Source: Balneola sp. (GTDB lineage: Bacteria; Bacteroidota; Rhodothermia; Balneolales; Balneolaceae). Taken from it: a DNA stretch of 64,000 nt. The translations under genes were made by a program, and so were the position numbers. The stretch covers positions 186,001-250,000 of the forward strand of contig JAEPNB010000003.1 in assembly GCA_017643645.1 (NCBI GenBank), read 5' to 3'. Positions 62,492-64,000 of this stretch are shown in pieces. Positions within the stretch are counted from its first letter, which is position 1. Every line of letters begins with the position of its first letter. The notes below the pieces were generated by a model. It was not told the origin of the DNA, made no database searches, and saw only the letters and a list, made by a program, of their open reading frames with translations.

Positions 62492-63760
62492 ATGGCTATA
62501 AAGATAGAAATGCCGAAGTTGAGCGACACTATGGAAGAAGGAGTGATCGCTAAATGGAATGTTAAAGAAGGCGACAAGATTTCTGCCGGTGATATCATCG
62601 CTGAAGTTGAAACAGATAAAGCCACCATGGATGTGGAAGCATTCGATGACGGAACGCTTCTAAAGATTATTCCTCAGGAAGGAGATGCGGTTCCTTTAGG
62701 TGGACTTATCGCTGTGATCGGAGAGGAAGGAGAGGATATTTCTGATATTCTTGACGAAGCAGGAGGGGGCGGAAGTTCTGAAAGTTCTAAGTCAGAAGAT
62801 TCTGATAAAAAAGAAGAAAAAAAGTCTGAAGAAAAAGAAGAGGAGAAATCAGAGCAGAAAACAGAATCAAAAGATGCTTCATCCGAATCTGATAACGGAA
62901 GAGTAAAAGCTTCTCCATTAGCTAAAAAAATGGCTGAAGATAAAGGAATTGATATCACTTCTGTTCAGGGTTCAGGTCCTGATGGCAGAGTTGTTAAAAA
63001 AGATATTGAAGATTATAAAGGTGGAAGTAGTTCATCAAAACCATCGAGTTCTTCAACTGCATCTAAAACTTTTGAGAGCTTAGAAAGCAAAGAAGTGAAA
63101 GTTTCTCAAATGAGAAAAGTGATTGCCCGAAGACTTTCTGAAAGTAAATTCACAAATCCGCATTTCTACGAGACTATAGACATTGACATGAAGGCTGCAA
63201 TGGCTGCTCGTTCTTCAATGAATGAAGCTAATGATGTGAAGATCAGTTTCAACGACATTGTAGTTAAAGCTTGTGCAATCGCTCTAACGCGTCACCAGGC
63301 AATAAACAGCTCTTGGCACGACGATGTGATTAAAGAGCACGGAGACGTTCACGTAGCTGTTGCTGTAGCAATTGATGAAGGTTTAATGACCCCGGTTATC
63401 ACACATGCTGATAAGAAAGGGCTGTCAGAAATTTCATCCGAAACCAGAGAACTAGCCGGATTGGCAAGAGATCGTAAACTTCAACCTGAACAAATGGAAG
63501 GAAGCACTTTCACCATCTCGAATTTGGGAATGTTTGGTATAGAAGAGTTTACAGCTATTATTAACCCTCCAAATGCATGTATTCTTGCTGTTGGGGCTAT
63601 CCGCGATGTTCCTGTGGTAGAAAACGGAGCTGTAGTTCCGGGTAAACGTATGAAGATCACTCTCTCAAGTGATCATAGAATCGTAGATGGAGCAAAAGCA
63701 GCCCAATTCTTAAATACAGTTAAGAATTTACTGGAGAATCCACTATCGATGTTGCTCTAA
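62492..63760 (+). CDS. pdhC: Pyruvate dehydrogenase E2 component, dihydrolipoamide acetyltransferase
   Basis: A 422-aa E2 chain. One lipoyl domain occupies residues 1-80, with the lipoyl Lys in VETDKATMDVEAF. A long Ser/Glu/Lys linker (about 90-135) follows, then the peripheral subunit-binding domain (VKASPLAKKMAEDKGIDITSV; GPDGRVVKKDIEDY), another Ser-rich linker, and the catalytic core ending with SSDHRIVDGAKAAQF, where His and Asp act in acetyl transfer. Only one lipoyl domain is present. E3 is not in the window. Last gene of the operon; a terminator follows. Confidence 0.95.
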   Translation: MAIKIEMPKLSDTMEEGVIAKWNVKEGDKISAGDIIAEVETDKATMDVEAFDDGTLLKIIPQEGDAVPLGGLIAVIGEEGEDISDILDEAGGGGSSESSKSEDSDKKEEKKSEEKEEEKSEQKTESKDASSESDNGRVKASPLAKKMAEDKGIDITSVQGSGPDGRVVKKDIEDYKGGSSSSKPSSSSTASKTFESLESKEVKVSQMRKVIARRLSESKFTNPHFYETIDIDMKAAMAARSSMNEANDVKISFNDIVVKACAIALTRHQAINSSWHDDVIKEHGDVHVAVAVAIDEGLMTPVITHADKKGLSEISSETRELAGLARDRKLQPEQMEGSTFTISNLGMFGIEEFTAIINPPNACILAVGAIRDVPVVENGAVVPGKRMKITLSSDHRIVDGAKAAQFLNTVKNLLENPLSMLL

Positions 63761-63787
63761 GCGACGTTTATTTTCATTCTGAATTTA

Positions 63788-63816
63788 AAAGCCTTGGTCT
63801 TTGATCAAGGCTTTTT
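63788..63816. terminator. Terminator of the pyruvate dehydrogenase operon, probably bidirectional
   Basis: AAAGCCTTG (63788-63796) and CAAGGCTTT (63806-63814) are perfect 9-base arms with a T-run after them on the plus strand and, read the other way, an A/T-rich tail for the convergent gene at 63829. Confidence 0.9.
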
Positions 63817-63828
63817 CTATATCCAAAA

Positions 63829-64000
63829 TCAGACTCTTTCAATTAAGTAGATAACAGGGAAGAGTTCAGAACTGTCTCTTTCTATAATGCTGTACAACTC
63901 AGAAATTTCTTCCCAATCTGTATAAGGGCGTGTAACTAAATAATAGCGGCCATTGTTAAATGTTTTAATACTACTCTGAACATTCAATTCTTCTCTCAGA
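63829..64000 (-). CDS. 3' end of a gene, possible SPOR-domain protein (cut by window edge)
   Basis: Reading the minus strand from the window edge gives an open frame ending LREELNVQSSIKTF, NNGRYYLVTRPYTDWEEI, SELYSIIERDSSELFP and VIYLIERV, then TGA at 63829-63831. The strand NNGRYYLVTRPYTDWEEI with the following helix resembles the repeat unit of SPOR peptidoglycan-binding domains, but the resemblance rests on about 50 residues. The start and the rest of the protein lie beyond base 64000. It is convergent with the pyruvate dehydrogenase genes and shares their terminator. Confidence 0.6.
   Translation of the reverse strand, partial: LREELNVQSSIKTFNNGRYYLVTRPYTDWEEISELYSIIERDSSELFPVIYLIERV

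Overview
The window looks like chromosomal DNA of a low-GC Gram-negative bacterium of the Bacteroidota/Balneolota/Rhodothermota side of the tree, most likely Balneolales (Gracilimonas/Balneola-like). Pointers are many lipoproteins with a short signal and a Cys box, two surface proteins ending in the 'NYPNPFNPSTNITF ... LGRKVATVF ... SGIYIY' sorting-type tail (TIGR04183-like), a DUF6090 protein, a NagB-LmbE fusion, and weak Shine-Dalgarno sites with several TTG/GTG starts. This assignment is inference from protein style, not a database result. No rRNA, tRNA, CRISPR array or transposase was seen. REGION 1 (1-8.9 kb): a B12-dependent radical SAM gene cut by the window edge, a DHFR-like reductase, then visibly AT-richer accessory genes, nearly all on the minus strand: chloramphenicol-acetyltransferase-like, small membrane protein, serine hydrolase, sulfatase, TraB/DUF5694-like lipoprotein, HD hydrolase, DUF6090. 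Four copies of one intergenic repeat family sit directly 3' of four minus-strand genes. The fullest copy is bounded by AGCATAAC...GTTATGCT, which resembles integron attC core sites. REGION 2 (8.9-31.2 kb): trkH-trkA potassium uptake; a three-gene operon of sensor histidine kinase, FecR-domain protein and giant PKD-repeat protein; a small winged-helix protein; a zincin lipoprotein; a GHL10 glycosidase; alanine dehydrogenase; an aldo/keto reductase pair; and a CARDB/FN3 protein with a C-terminal sorting tail. REGION 3 (31.3-37.7 kb): LolC/E-type permease, lysS, a phosphopantetheinyl transferase, then a tight operon of Memo-like protein, DUF2520 Rossmann protein, TlpA-like lipoprotein and thioredoxin-like protein. 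REGION 4 (37.7-50.2 kb): a cell-wall salvage neighbourhood. NagZ-type GH3 is divergent from a NamZ (DUF1343/GH171)-amidase operon; beyond two REP-like palindromes lie a secreted amidase with sorting tail, a TolB-like propeller, an AmpG-like transporter, a relic of a sorting tail, a GntR-LacI chimeric regulator, and a NagB-LmbE fusion. Together they could degrade, import and catabolise muropeptide sugars. REGION 5 (50.3-64 kb): alpha/beta hydrolase, MerC-like protein, DAO-type oxidoreductase, a lipoprotein, a stand-alone receiver, a single-TM protein with novel-looking ~29-aa repeats, an outer-membrane barrel, ferredoxin-NADP reductase, DUF502, alaS, the pyruvate dehydrogenase genes E1-alpha, E1-beta and E2, and the 3' end of a possible SPOR-domain gene cut by the window edge.
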